This document shows positions 47,201 through 57,804 of a DNA stretch of 64,000 bases, piece after piece (position 1 is the first letter of the stretch; every line of letters begins with the position of its first letter). The notes beneath the pieces were generated by a model. It saw nothing but the letters and a program-made list of their open reading frames with translations, was not told the origin of the DNA and made no database searches. A program made the translations under genes and the position numbers. Location of the stretch: contig BGZK01000853.1 in assembly GCA_005406025.1 (NCBI GenBank), forward strand, positions 124,001 to 188,000, given 5' to 3'. The stretch comes from Eumeta japonica. Its lineage: Eukaryota > Arthropoda > Insecta > Lepidoptera > Psychidae.

Positions 47201-49461
47201 GGTATAAACTATTACCATATAAAATTTCATCAAATTCTGTCTAGTGTTTTTGCGAAGCTCACGAAGACATGCACGGCCTACAGACAGACATACTAAAATA
47301 TAAAAACTATTGGCTTATGTATTTTGTCAACACTTTTAATACATCGTAGAAAGTGCAGTACTCTACTCCAAAAATATATCTACATCTGTAATATAAATGT
47401 ATTTTATTCGGATGTATTTAACATATATACGTGTACATAACGTGTTTAAACAAGGAAATTACATTACTTTCGAAAAAGTACCGTGGCTTTGAAATGATAA
47501 ATAAACTCGTTACATTCTATTTTTTTTTTGTTTCTTATACGAACATAAGTCCACTTCTATTTCTTTCTCTCTTTCCGTTTCTTTTATCTCCCTCTCTGTT
47601 TTCCACGATAACTCTTTCTTTTCATGGAAGTTCTTTAGAGGGCAAACGAGGACGTGAACAATCAGAAAGTAGGCGTTCACCGCCGCCATGTAAACACGCA
47701 AGCGCAGAGGAGTCACTGGTGCGTTGCCGGCCTTATAGCAAAGAATACATTCGTCTCTTATGCACACGATCGCCGGAGTTGATTATGAATACGGCTGATC
47801 ATTCATGATCTTATTACATATGATATACTTCACGGGACACCTGTATTTATTTTATTTTATAATTATTTTATTATTCAACAGCTCAACAAAAACAATATTC
47901 ACTTCAAGCTACATGATTTAAACATGAACCGATTAAAACTACGGTTCAGCCTTTGATCCAATAAATTTGACCGAGGAAAATACGTAAAAATGTATTGACT
48001 CACGACAACACCGGGAATCATTTGTTCATCAAACTCCTTGCCGGACTGGAAGGTGTTGGAGAGAGTGCGGCTTTGTGTGATCACGTCCAACGTATAAGTT
48101 CCGTCGCTGTTCTTGACCAGCTTCATGTCTGGTTGAGCGTTCACATAACTTGCTCTGTGGTCTCCTTGGACACCTTCAACGGTAGAATGTGATGGTTATA
48201 TATTTATAGATTTCATATATCATAATATAAGATACATGCTTGCACTATCAGTCGATAATTGACAAATTGATTAGCGCTTTTGTTTTATACATGTATATAT
48301 AAAGATCTGGCGACAAAATAAAATTCATTTCGCAGGTCGGCATTTCGACTCAAGTTTTTATGTTTTTGCGCCACTGCATGAAATCTCTAAAAAAACTATC
48401 AAAACCCATCTCTGAGTCTTTATATGTAATATAACCGATAAAAAAACTAAAAACCATTAAGAAGTTATAAAAATATAGTTACACAATTTGTACGAATTAT
48501 TCAGGTAATTACTGAGAAATTTTAAATCTTTGTAATTCAATTTTTAAATATTGGAGAAAGATTAAATTAAAGACAAAAAGTATTGTTAAAAAAACCCACA
48601 CATTAAACTACATACATAAAAATGGACTCGATTTTTTAATATTCTAATATTTTAGCTCGTTTGATTGATTTATGCATTTATCAAAGTAGAACCGAATATT
48701 TTAAACAAATGATTTCTGATATTGTAACTTTACCATAGTAGCAAGGGCGCAGCCGCGGTAGAGCAGGTTAGTGTTTGCCCCACCTTGGATGCCATAAACG
48801 TTTATCGAACATTGTTTCCAAATTAGGTAAGGTACGAATATGTAAGCTTAGGTATAGCTGTGCTAAATGCTCGGGAACCTTAACACTTCCTGTCGTCTCT
48901 TTACCAATCAAATGACAATTCATTCGGATGATCAGATCAGTGTCTTTAACTCCGTTAAAATTTTTGCCGCTAATTAATTCCCTAATGGGTAGCAAGTGGC
49001 TACGAGTACACATTTACAGGTGGTTCATAGAGTATGCTATTTAGCTGACGCATTCTTAGAAATTGGAGGGTGCTTTTTGCATTTACGATGTATTAACAAT
49101 GACAAAGACTATAACAGAATACCGTCTTTAGGACTACGTATGATGAAGACGCATTTTTTTAAATTTTGAAAACAAAGTTTCAAATAGATTCGTCTAGCAT
49201 CCTCGTTAACTTTTGCTAAAACGAATAAGTACTAAATAAGAGGATTGGAGTAAAACTTTCTTTTTATGAGTAAAACTTATGAGGTTTATCATTTACTTTC
49301 TTTGGCTTCGGCCCACACTGAAACCAAATTCCGTTTATGACCTTGCAACCATGAATTCCTTGACGACGTACAACAAAAAATAGCTCACCCAAGAAATCCA
49401 TATAAGCTTCAGCGTTCTCGCCCCTTTCGCATTTGTACACTTTACCCAGGAAATCAGCCAT
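44224..49461 (-). CDS. Intracellular lipid-binding protein (FABP family), copy B, 4 exons
   Basis: Exons in coding order 49389-49461, 48004-48173, 45599-45709 and 44224-44280 give 411 nt and 136 residues, starting MADFLGKVYKCERGENAEAY. Later landmarks are VNAQPDMKLV, NSDGTYTLDV, GKEFDEQMIPG, FKTTITVENN, IVTVVREYTP and the end EGWDGKAVRYYKAA. The GK-x-Y start, FDE and the C-terminal Arg-Tyr-Tyr are FABP hallmarks; Arg109 and Arg131 are placed to bind a fatty-acid carboxylate. Introns follow residue 24 (phase 1), 81 (phase 0) and 118 (phase 0). The start is the first ATG in the exon; an in-frame TTG lies 5 codons earlier. The acceptor of exon 2 at 48173 has a poor pyrimidine tract and is the least certain edge. 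Intron 2 holds two palindrome clusters. Possible minus-strand TATA at about 49522-49529. Confidence 0.88.
45970..46084. repeat. Chain of three palindromes (FABP-B intron 2)
   Basis: In sequence: 45970-46006 (15-bp arms GATAATGGTGATGAA and its complement, 7-nt loop); 46009-46027 (GCATCATCA... arms, 1-nt loop); 46035-46076 (arms TGGTGATGATTTTCATATA and complement, 4-nt loop). They share GGTGATGA words, so each inverted copy seems to feed the next. Confidence 0.88.
46975..47141. repeat. Degenerate GATTCC repeat with two perfect palindromes
   Basis: A GATTCCAATTCTGATC-type degenerate repeat (plus-strand pyrimidine-rich) turns back on itself. Arms 47019-47048 and 47054-47083 are an exact 30-bp inverted pair with a 5-nt loop. 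Arms 47095-47115 and 47121-47141 are an exact 21-bp pair with a 5-nt loop. The flank to 47300 matches the reverse complement of 30525-30690. Confidence 0.9.
48768..49013 (-). other. 81-codon open stretch of unknown origin (FABP-B intron 1)
   Basis: Reads on the same strand as FABP-B within its first intron. The sequence looks protein-like (DTDLIIRMNCHLIG, HLAQLYLSLHIRTLPNLE) rather than low-complexity, and the region is GC-richer than its flanks. I do not recognise it. It might be a transposon fragment or an unannotated exon. No splice partners are evident. Confidence 0.25.
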
Positions 49462-49529
49462 TTTGATGTCGACCAAGTGAAATCGAATCGAACGATTACC
49501 GCTTACAAAATCGTACAGGCCTTAATATA

Positions 49530-52375
49530 GACTCGAATTATATGGGGCCAATAGTAATTTTATAGATTTACAAGTGGTCCCTAATCCGCGATAGCTTGAT
49601 AACCGCTTAGTCATGTAGGATGAGGGTATATAGAGATTATCGGAGAGACGATAAATAGATTATACCAGCGCCTGCTATATAATCCACGGATTACATCATC
49701 CGTTACGAGGCGCGCGCTTCGGTAGTGATTTAGAGAAATTTTACCCCTTTAACCAATAAACATTGGAGGTTCTTAAGTGATATTGGTTCTGACGAATAGA
49801 GCAATCAAAAAATTTGAATAACGGTTGACCGAAAAACAGACCATCCGTTAAACTCCCGCCATAATATTTATCTATGTGTTTTTGATCTACTCGAGTTAAA
49901 AAACAAAGTTGTCTATAAATTTTTAAGCTTTTCGATCTCGAAAAATCGAATCCTGATACTTCTTGCTGATGTAAAACTCAAAATGTTAAAAAATTCAAAT
50001 AGAAGTAAATTGTTAAATTCTTCGAAATCAAAAAATTAATTTATTGCTTTTCAAGCACTCTAAACTCAAAAATATAATTTTAATACTTTCATAACTCTCT
50101 GAGCTAAAAATCTAGATTAATAAAAAAAACTATGTAGGTTTTTTTATCAAAAAAAAAATGAACAATTTTTATGTAATTTACAGCAATCGATATAACTATT
50201 TTGGGGAAAAGAACTGATTAGATTTTATCATCGTCCGGTAGAGTCGTCAAAAAATTATTTCGAAAAATTATGTTTCTAAAAATGTTATTTTTAAGATTCC
50301 TCAAAATTTACAAGGCAATTAGATTTTCAGAAAGTTTAAGATGAGTAAACCACTTTTGAATGTCACAAACTGCGTTTCGGTTGAATAAAACGTTTGAAAG
50401 TTATGAGAAGTTTAGACATACATGCACGTACGCACACATACAAACCTACATACAGTCATCGCTTACAAATGATCAAAATAGACTCCAAGGATCCGAAAAC
50501 ATAAATATTCAGATGACAAATGAAACCTCAATTTTCAAAAATCAGACTGAAATTAATATGTTCCCAATTTATAATTTTTTTAGATTCTCGTGACTGCGAC
50601 ATACGATCGAATGTGCTTTATGCACAAAAACCCAGAACGTCGAGATCTGATCAGAATTTAAGTCTATTTTAAAAAACAGACTGATATTGTTAAAAAGTTA
50701 AATATATTGTTAAAAATAAATGATTGAAAAGTCGAACATTACAGATATTGTTCTGCCATACCAAGGCGTATCACAAGCTTGAAGACGTAATCGTACAACT
50801 GACAGCTTTTCTGTTTCTCATATATTGATCCCTGCCTTTTGACAATAATAATAGTGCAAAGCAATAATGCTAGAAATAAGTAAATTCCGATCCTGGTGCC
50901 GCTATAAATCCTGAGGTACATATGAACAAAAACGAATATAACAAATAAATATTTTACAAACAAAACTACTAAAATCAAAATCGGGCGTAAAGGTTACTCT
51001 CACTCTTACTTTTTTTTTCGTAAATAATCTTATAAAATTAAATTTATGAGTACAAGAAATATTTATTCCTTAAAATCCATTTTCATATTAAGGCGACTAC
51101 GTTTTTTAATCAGCAGCCGATCCGGAAAACCTGACTTTTCAAGTAATTTGTAAAAAATACAAATGTATACTAGAAATTAACAAATAGAAGCGCTAGATAC
51201 ATTAACACAAACTGTAAATGAAAATAAAAAAAATATTTTTCCATTTCATATGAAATTGTTTGTAAAAACGATTTGAGAATTTTAAATCAAAAATTAAACG
51301 TGTGGCACTCGGGGACTGCCGCAGTAAAGCTATTGCGTAGCATTTTTTTATTAACTTATGCAATTATAATTATTTATTTATTTATGCTGTATTTTTTTTA
51401 TATTAATTCAAGTTTTTCATCACTTTTTTCAATAATAAACGCATTTTGTTTATTCATATTTAAAACACTTCATACACAAATTTTACGCATATAGCTATTC
51501 ACCAGCAACTGCTATTCACTGTTATACATAGGTATACCTATATATACATATATACCTACATGTATACTTACGGGGCACATGCAGTGAGTGTGGCATTATA
51601 AAGATACGATAGACACCTATATACTTTCTCACAAACAGCTACTTACGTATTCGTCCGATTTCGGAGCAGCTCGTCATGATCCGTGCGAGCTTCGTACAGT
51701 CGTACCATATACATGCACGTTAAGCGAACACTCGGCCGAGCTACATGGTAGACGGAGTGGGGGATGTTAAGTTTTATTTTCGTTACGGAATTTCTTGATT
51801 CGGTCGCCGCGCTCAAAGCCCGCGATAAAACCTATGCAATAGCTTAAAAATCTTTGAAACTTAAGTTGAGAGAAGCAATTATTTTATATGACGAGAAAGA
51901 ATTCCCTTTTAGGGCAACTGTTTCCACATTTATAATTTACTCTACACAATTAAATAAAATAACGAAGTACAATACGCGGTCTTCATTTCATGCTAAGGGA
52001 ACAACATCCTATTAGACAGCACAGGAATGACAATGCTTCAAAGCCCTCACATATTCATATTCATCTATGGCCCTCACTCAGTTCGGCTTGAGCAGTCAAT
52101 ATGTTCCCAGGTGGTTTGTGTCTCTTTTTCTGACACATCATTCTAAGTGTTTGATTGATTTTTATATGAAAATAAAAGAAATATAGGAAATATTTTTACT
52201 TACCTACTAATAAATCGCTCTGCAGAAATTGCAAATGACATATTTCGATTTTTTGGTTTATTATATTTAAATTCTTTAAAACACAGTGAGTTATTTTCGA
52301 CTGGCGCCTGATTTGTCGTGCCAAAATTAAGGAAAATACGTATTTAAGATTTGCAATTTTTAGTATTTCTTTTGA
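49530..52375. other. Gene-free AT-rich region
   Basis: No gene or named repeat seen. A GC-richer patch lies at about 51570-51830 and could be a remnant of an element or of an upstream exon, but shows no coding signature I trust. Confidence 0.5.
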
Positions 52376-52441
52376 AATTATAAATATGATTAATTCTTCA
52401 GAATTAATCATATTTATAATTTGTCTTCAGACAAATTATAA
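52376..52441. repeat. Two overlapping perfect palindromes
   Basis: Arms 52376-52396 and 52401-52421 (21 bp, loop TTCA), then arms 52414-52426 and 52429-52441 (13 bp, 2-nt loop). The second starts inside the right arm of the first. Confidence 0.92.
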
Positions 52442-53230
52442 TCCTTTATTCATTACATACAAAAATCAGAATGTTACATACATAACATTATTGATATTTA
52501 TTTTTTAAACAATTATGCATAATTAATTTAATATACTGGAAAATCGAGAAGTATTTGTATAAATTATTTTATTGTAATTACATAGTTTAGTATTTCAATT
52601 CCAATTAATTTTATTAATTGGCGCTATTTATATGCTGTTTACTTTAGGCTTATAATTTATTGGAGGGAATTTTTTAACCGACTTTTCTTTACGCGCTCAA
52701 GAGTTATTGTAGTTCAAATATTGTCAAACAATGAAAAAAGTTATTTTAAGATAATTTTGAGACTTTCCATCCAATCGATTTCTGACCCATTATAAGATTT
52801 TTTGTACCTCAAATGTCGCATTAAATGCCGCTGAGAATTAACATCGGCTTACGCGTTCAAGATATCTTGCAGTTCAAATATATTCAAAGAAATAAAAGGT
52901 TTTAAAGGACTTCAAAGAAAAAACTATATGTGGTTTTATGAAAGCACGGTAAAAGTGAAACTTATTTTCATATCGTAGACATTAAACTAATAATTTTTGG
53001 AATAATATTTCATTAAGGGTATTGAAATCGCATCATCAATTTTAATTTTACTTTTGGAAAATTGGAATGATAATGAGAAATGATAAAAGTAGATTAGTTT
53101 TCCAAGTAATATTTTTATTCAACTCTGTGTTTTAGGATACTTTTACATAATTCTTAACAATTATTTAGGTGCTATACAAACATTAACCCTTGCATTTTTG
53201 ACGATATCTACGGCATCGTTCCGCGTTTAG
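52442..53230. other. Gene-free AT-rich interval
   Basis: Two similar pieces near 52676-52730 and 52845-52890 share ACGCGYTCAAGA-like and TTCAAATAT words and may be a diverged tandem duplication. No gene seen. Confidence 0.4.
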
Positions 53231-53419
53231 TTACTTTTGATGTAAAAGTTTTTCTGTAACCACATTTTCAGATACACGCTCACCACTTTGAACGGTGCTA
53301 GTACTCTGCATGGCACCAAGATCTTTTTTCCTTTTTCTATAAGCACGTACTCTGTCAGCGTTCTGTTTTTTACGGCGTGAAATTAATTCATCGTCATTCA
53401 TTTTTGCATTATTCATCAC
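53231..53419 (-). CDS. Small basic ORF, unrecognised
   Basis: A 62-codon frame whose first two codons are ATG; a further ATG follows a few codons on. The central part SRRKKQNADRVRAYRKRKKD is strongly basic and resembles a bZIP basic region in spacing, including N-x(3)-R, but there is no leucine zipper after it. It ends LLHQK. It may be a fragment of a transposon-associated protein. A palindrome pair lies 150 bp upstream and no poly(A) signal or intron was found. Function unknown; it may not be expressed. Confidence 0.3.
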   Translation of the reverse strand: MMNNAKMNDDELISRRKKQNADRVRAYRKRKKDLGAMQSTSTVQSGERVSENVVTEKLLHQK

Positions 53420-53570
53420 TTATGATCAGTTTTTCGAACTCACCAGGTGTGTCGTTGCTCAACAAAAGCAAATAAATAACACTATTCACATTAAACACTA
53501 ATAACACCAAACAAAATAACGTGGAGCACTAGCGCAAATGCGTAATAATCTGTACTATTGAGTGTATTCG

Positions 53571-53619
53571 CTGTGAGCGCAAAATTGCTAATTTGCGCTC
53601 ACAGTGAAAATTAGCAATT
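53571..53619. repeat. Two overlapping perfect palindromes
   Basis: CTGTGAGCGCAAA at 53571-53583 pairs with 53592-53604 (8-nt loop). That loop and its edge, 53583-53594, pairs in turn with 53608-53619. Confidence 0.9.
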
Positions 53620-53639
53620 AGCTAAATTAACTATAGCAT

Positions 53640-55084
53640 TAAAGATGTATAGTGTGTATATGAATCCTGACAGCGCCACCTAACGGGAGTATTCGTACTA
53701 TACATATTGGTACTATTACACTGTACTGAACGCAATACTCGCTTATTTCCAACGTAGTATAGGTAACTTCGCCCGTCCACATAACTCCGCTCATCCCTAT
53801 TGAATACTCTAGTCTAAACACTACACGGTCAGCTGATACGAACTATAGGCGCCGCCATATTGGCCTTGACTGCTCTGACGAGCAGTGGAAGGGAGTGCCT
53901 TTCACTTTACCCCTACTCTGCGGCCGACTGTAATGCGACATGCAAACGCAGACGAAAAAGTTTGAGACGATGTAATAAAAGTTTCACTTTAAAAAGAGGA
54001 TATTCTCTATTCTTAGTATCGTATATACATATCTGTACCTGCGAAGTATAGACACTATCGCTTTGTATAAGATCATAGAGAAGTGAGAAATCAACCAGTA
54101 GGCATACCTATTGTAGAGCAATTACCTGCATAATATTTTTATACTTCAATAAATTATTTTATTTTTGTAAAGTAAATTTATGTTGTCACAAAAATTTACA
54201 AATTGTGAAAAAAGTCATTTATATTAGTTATTATTTTTATGTTTTAATGAACTTTCTGTATCTATTTTTATTGTTAGGAGTAACAGTTATGAATCAAGCA
54301 AAATATATTTATAAATATTTATTACTATTACATTGTTTTAAAAAATATATATATCTTATTCACTACATGGATAATTAATCAACACTAGTATTAGTACATA
54401 TTGAACAAATTCTTGTAAAAATTGTGACATGTTGGTAAGAAAAGCAGATGCCATTTAATTGCCCACACGGGCACCTTGTGATTAGAGTTACAAGAGAAAT
54501 AAGAATTAGAAGCATCAAATATTAAATAAATTCAATGTCAACAGTTTTCTTTTATAAAAACTGAGTAAGAAGAGTTGGTAAACACTTTTACAAGTTCACA
54601 GTCATCTTCGCTTTGAGGTTATTTTTTGACCTTTGGATATCCATGTGTTTAAATCATATCTATTTCTCGATTCAGTAATACGAGAACCATATTCACCTTG
54701 TAGGACTTCTCTTTCTTAATGTGAACTTTATTTTAACAGCAAATGTATCGCAATCATCACATGTGTCTATTTCAGAGGGTTTAAAAGACAACTTAACTTA
54801 CTAAAATATCAACTTATTAAAATATCATAATACAACCACTTTTTAACAATTTGATTTTCAGTAATGTTTTTTCCTTACACTATACAACTTATACATTTTG
54901 AATGAAATTGAAGATACGGTGTTCTTTGTGTATAAAATTTTTAGAGTTATAAGAGTTCAAGTTCATATAGTGTTCTTAAACATTCTATAATAAAAACGCA
55001 TTTTTTAAATAGAATGTTTATTTCCTATGAATTCATAGCTACGTTGAGCCCACTGTGCACGCCGTCGCCGCTCAAACGTCATTG
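53640..55084. other. Gene-free interval
   Basis: GC-richer at 53640-53960 with an AAGTTTCACTTTAAAA word near 53980 like the ends of the foldback element at 32072, so possibly the end of a related MITE. The rest is AT-rich without a gene. Confidence 0.4.
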
Positions 55085-55092
55085 GCTAAACA

Positions 55093-55239
55093 CAGTGGCG
55101 GCGCTACACCACTCGTGGACGTCGGCGACATCAGGTTTGCGAGGCCTCTTTTTAATAACTTGTAGGCAAAACCTTTTTGTTTGCGAGGCCCTTCAGGCGC
55201 GAGGCCGTCGGCGGTCGCCGACGCCTAGCGCCGCCACTG
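55093..55239. mobile_element. 147-bp hAT-type MITE with perfect 8-bp TSD
   Basis: Ends CAGTGGCGGCGCTA and its exact reverse complement. GCTAAACA is duplicated exactly on both sides (55085-55092 and 55240-55247). The interior has a GCGAGGC word repeated three times. The high GC content against AT-rich flanks marks it as an insertion. Confidence 0.93.
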
Positions 55240-55979
55240 GCTAAACATCACGTCCGTAAATCGTTTTTCGCGGAAACTCTCATTTACAATATTTTTTTCA
55301 AGTACCTACTATGTTGTCCTAATCCGCGGTACGCCATTAAAATGAGCAAAAATAATGTTCCTTAGCGCAATATATTTGCACATTTCAAACTGGCCATGTG
55401 TATTTTTTTTTCCATTGCTAATGTAGTACTTTATTTTTCAAATTGAAATTTCAAATCCAAAATATCTGTTTCATAGATTATAAAATAACATTTCAAATAC
55501 GTCATAATATTTTGCGAATTAACACGTCATCGCTCGTTCGGAAAGCAGTTTTCCCTCAAGAAGAATGGGCAAAAAACTTAGGATAAATCTTTTCTAATTA
55601 CATAACGCACAGCCAAAACAAATACAAAACCATTAATGAACGAAACAGCCCGGAAAAAGCCGAGCCACTTATGCTCATGGACATTTGTCTTCCGAGTATT
55701 AGGAAATTGTGTAATACCCTTTACACTAAGTAACTTTTACTAAGATGGTTTAATAATACTCTTCAATTTATATAAGGGTAAATCTTCTACGTCCACAGGA
55801 ACCCTATTGAAGATGCGCAGAACCCTCTAAAGGAATTTATGACTACATAGTCAACTAACTACTATGTAAAGTATACTCAATTTATTTTACTTCTGGTACT
55901 GAATTTATGTCGATCATTATTTCTTTTAATATTTCTAATTTTTTATTTTGCTTATGATCATATTTCATAAATGAATTGG

Positions 55980-56413
55980 GATGGTAGAATTAAGATTCTA
56001 ATTTCCAAGAAATACACGACGTCCGAGCTTGTAAATCGCGCGAACGGCACGCTTTTGCAGCACCAAAATTCTATGAATATCTATGGCATGTCAACAGAGC
56101 AAGATGCCATATGACATCAGGCTATGAAAACAACCTAAATAAACTAATCTAGCAGTATTGAAGTCTAATAAATTTCTTATTTTTTTTCAACTGCATGGGC
56201 GGCAGAGCTAAGCATTTTCACCAACTTATTCATATGAGGATCCCATTGAAGCCTGTTATCTAAAGTAATTTCCAGGAACACGATAGCATTAACAAACTCC
56301 AATTCTTCATTACGTACTGAAATAGTTCCAGATCTATGTCTCAACATTTGAAAGTGAGAATGCAGATGAGTTTTCAATATGGCAATAATATTGTCATTGT
56401 TACCTTTCACCAT
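55980..56413 (-). pseudogene. Non-LTR reverse transcriptase fragment (thumb region)
   Basis: FLEITLDNRLQWDPHMNKL and LSSAAHAVEKK match the conserved F-LG-x-LD-x-L-W-x-H and LSSA-x-A motifs after the catalytic core of jockey/CR1-type reverse transcriptases. Downstream on the same strand, broken pieces continue to about 55985 (QRIF-like and KRA-x-R-like positions). Stops throughout. Confidence 0.65.
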
Positions 56414-56850
56414 GTATAAAACAATACCAGTCTAGAATATAGCTTAATTTTATTTGTCAAAATATCAGTTTTCAGTTGCCGTCAGTGCTTCTTAGCACCT
56501 CAATTCCTAAGGGATTTTTTTCCACATTCAAGAATAAGAAGTAGACACCAGAAGTCTGTTTACTGTTTTAATGTTTAGATTCTATGATGGGTGGTGCACG
56601 ATTTCAAACCCATAGTTACATATGGTAGCTTTTGGAAAATACTACACTTATAACACACAATTTGATGGACAAAATATCCACACATAATAGGCATGATGAC
56701 AGTAACTAAAAATTACTATAATTATGTATTTATTCAACAATACTTGAGTGATGGATTACAAAGTACTTCTTTATATTTTAATTATGAGCGAGATTACTAA
56801 TTATTTTAATAAAATAAATCTACAAAATACGGTACATCGCCATGATATAT
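56414..56850. other. Gene-free interval
   Basis: Nothing supportable is seen between the RT fragment and the ISL2EU-like element. Confidence 0.4.
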
Positions 56851-57086
56851 TGAACACCAATCAGAGCCAATTACGTCACCGTTGAAATCGACACTACGAG
56901 CACTGTGAAAAACGCGTACATCTTGTAGCTTTGGACAACTCCTGTGGCTTTAATTACCATTTCATTACGTTGGAAACAGTACCTAGTCTAAATTTAGTGT
57001 TATTAAAACGAAGGTGAAACTGAAAGCTGCGAGGTAATAAAATACCAAAATGATTTTTTGACCAAATTTTTGACCAAACAGAAAGT

Positions 57087-57766
57087 TTGTCTATGCATAC
57101 ATTGGTGCTGAAATATAAAGAAAGGTCCTGTGACAGATTTTTGGAAAAAGTTGCATTGTCTGATGCTGATGTTTATAATATTGAAAAAGTAACAAGAGCC
57201 CAACATGACAGTACCTTATGGCATGAGTTGAGATATGGCAGAATAACAGCTTCACGAGCATTTGAATTCAGTCGGTGCAAAACCAATGATGGCACACTGA
57301 TCGCATTAATAATGGGTGGAAAACTCCCTGACACATTGGCTATGAAACGGGGCAGAATATTGGAAGATCAAGTAAGGAAGACAGTGAGTATAAAACTTGG
57401 AAAAAAATTAACAAGTGTGGTCTCATAGTTTCTAAAATGCATCCTATGATAGCAGGATCGCCTGATGGGATCTGTGAAGATAGTATCATTGAAATTAAGT
57501 GTCCCACGAGTGCAAAAACTTTAAAAAAATATGTATGTGATGGGAAACTAACGCAGAAGTTTTATGTACAGGTGCAGCTCCAAATGTACTTGACAGGACT
57601 TAAAAAAGGCTACTATTGTGTTGCTGATAGTGACTACAGTGAAAATAAAAATGTAGAAATAGTTAGTGTTATGTATGATGAGAAATATGTATCAAATTTT
57701 CTGAATATTATTGTTTCTTCATGGAAAGATAATGTGTATCCATTATTATACAGAAGTATTTCTTAA
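57087..57766 (+). pseudogene. YqaJ-type (PD-(D/E)XK) nuclease of the ISL2EU-like element, one frameshift
   Basis: The first frame (57087-57428, first ATG at 57093) has WHELRYGRITASRAFE, the N-terminal motif of YqaJ/lambda-exonuclease-like domains. The second frame (to the stop at 57766) has AGSPDG, IIEIKCP and VQVQLQMYLTG, i.e. the D, E-x-K and Q catalytic positions. The reading frame changes inside a run of seven A at about 57403-57409; upstream of the second ATG the second frame continues as CGLIVSKMHP, so only one base separates the two. An acceptor-like site lies just before 57080, so an upstream exon is possible. The catalytic residues are all still present. Confidence 0.8.
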
Positions 57767-57804
57767 CATTTATGTAAATAAAATGCAACTTTTAAAAATA
57801 TGTT

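Noticed and set aside
47431..47808. 125-codon plus-strand frame in FABP-B intron 2
   Set aside because: Contains a long Phe/Leu/Ser low-complexity part and no domain; lies antisense in an intron.
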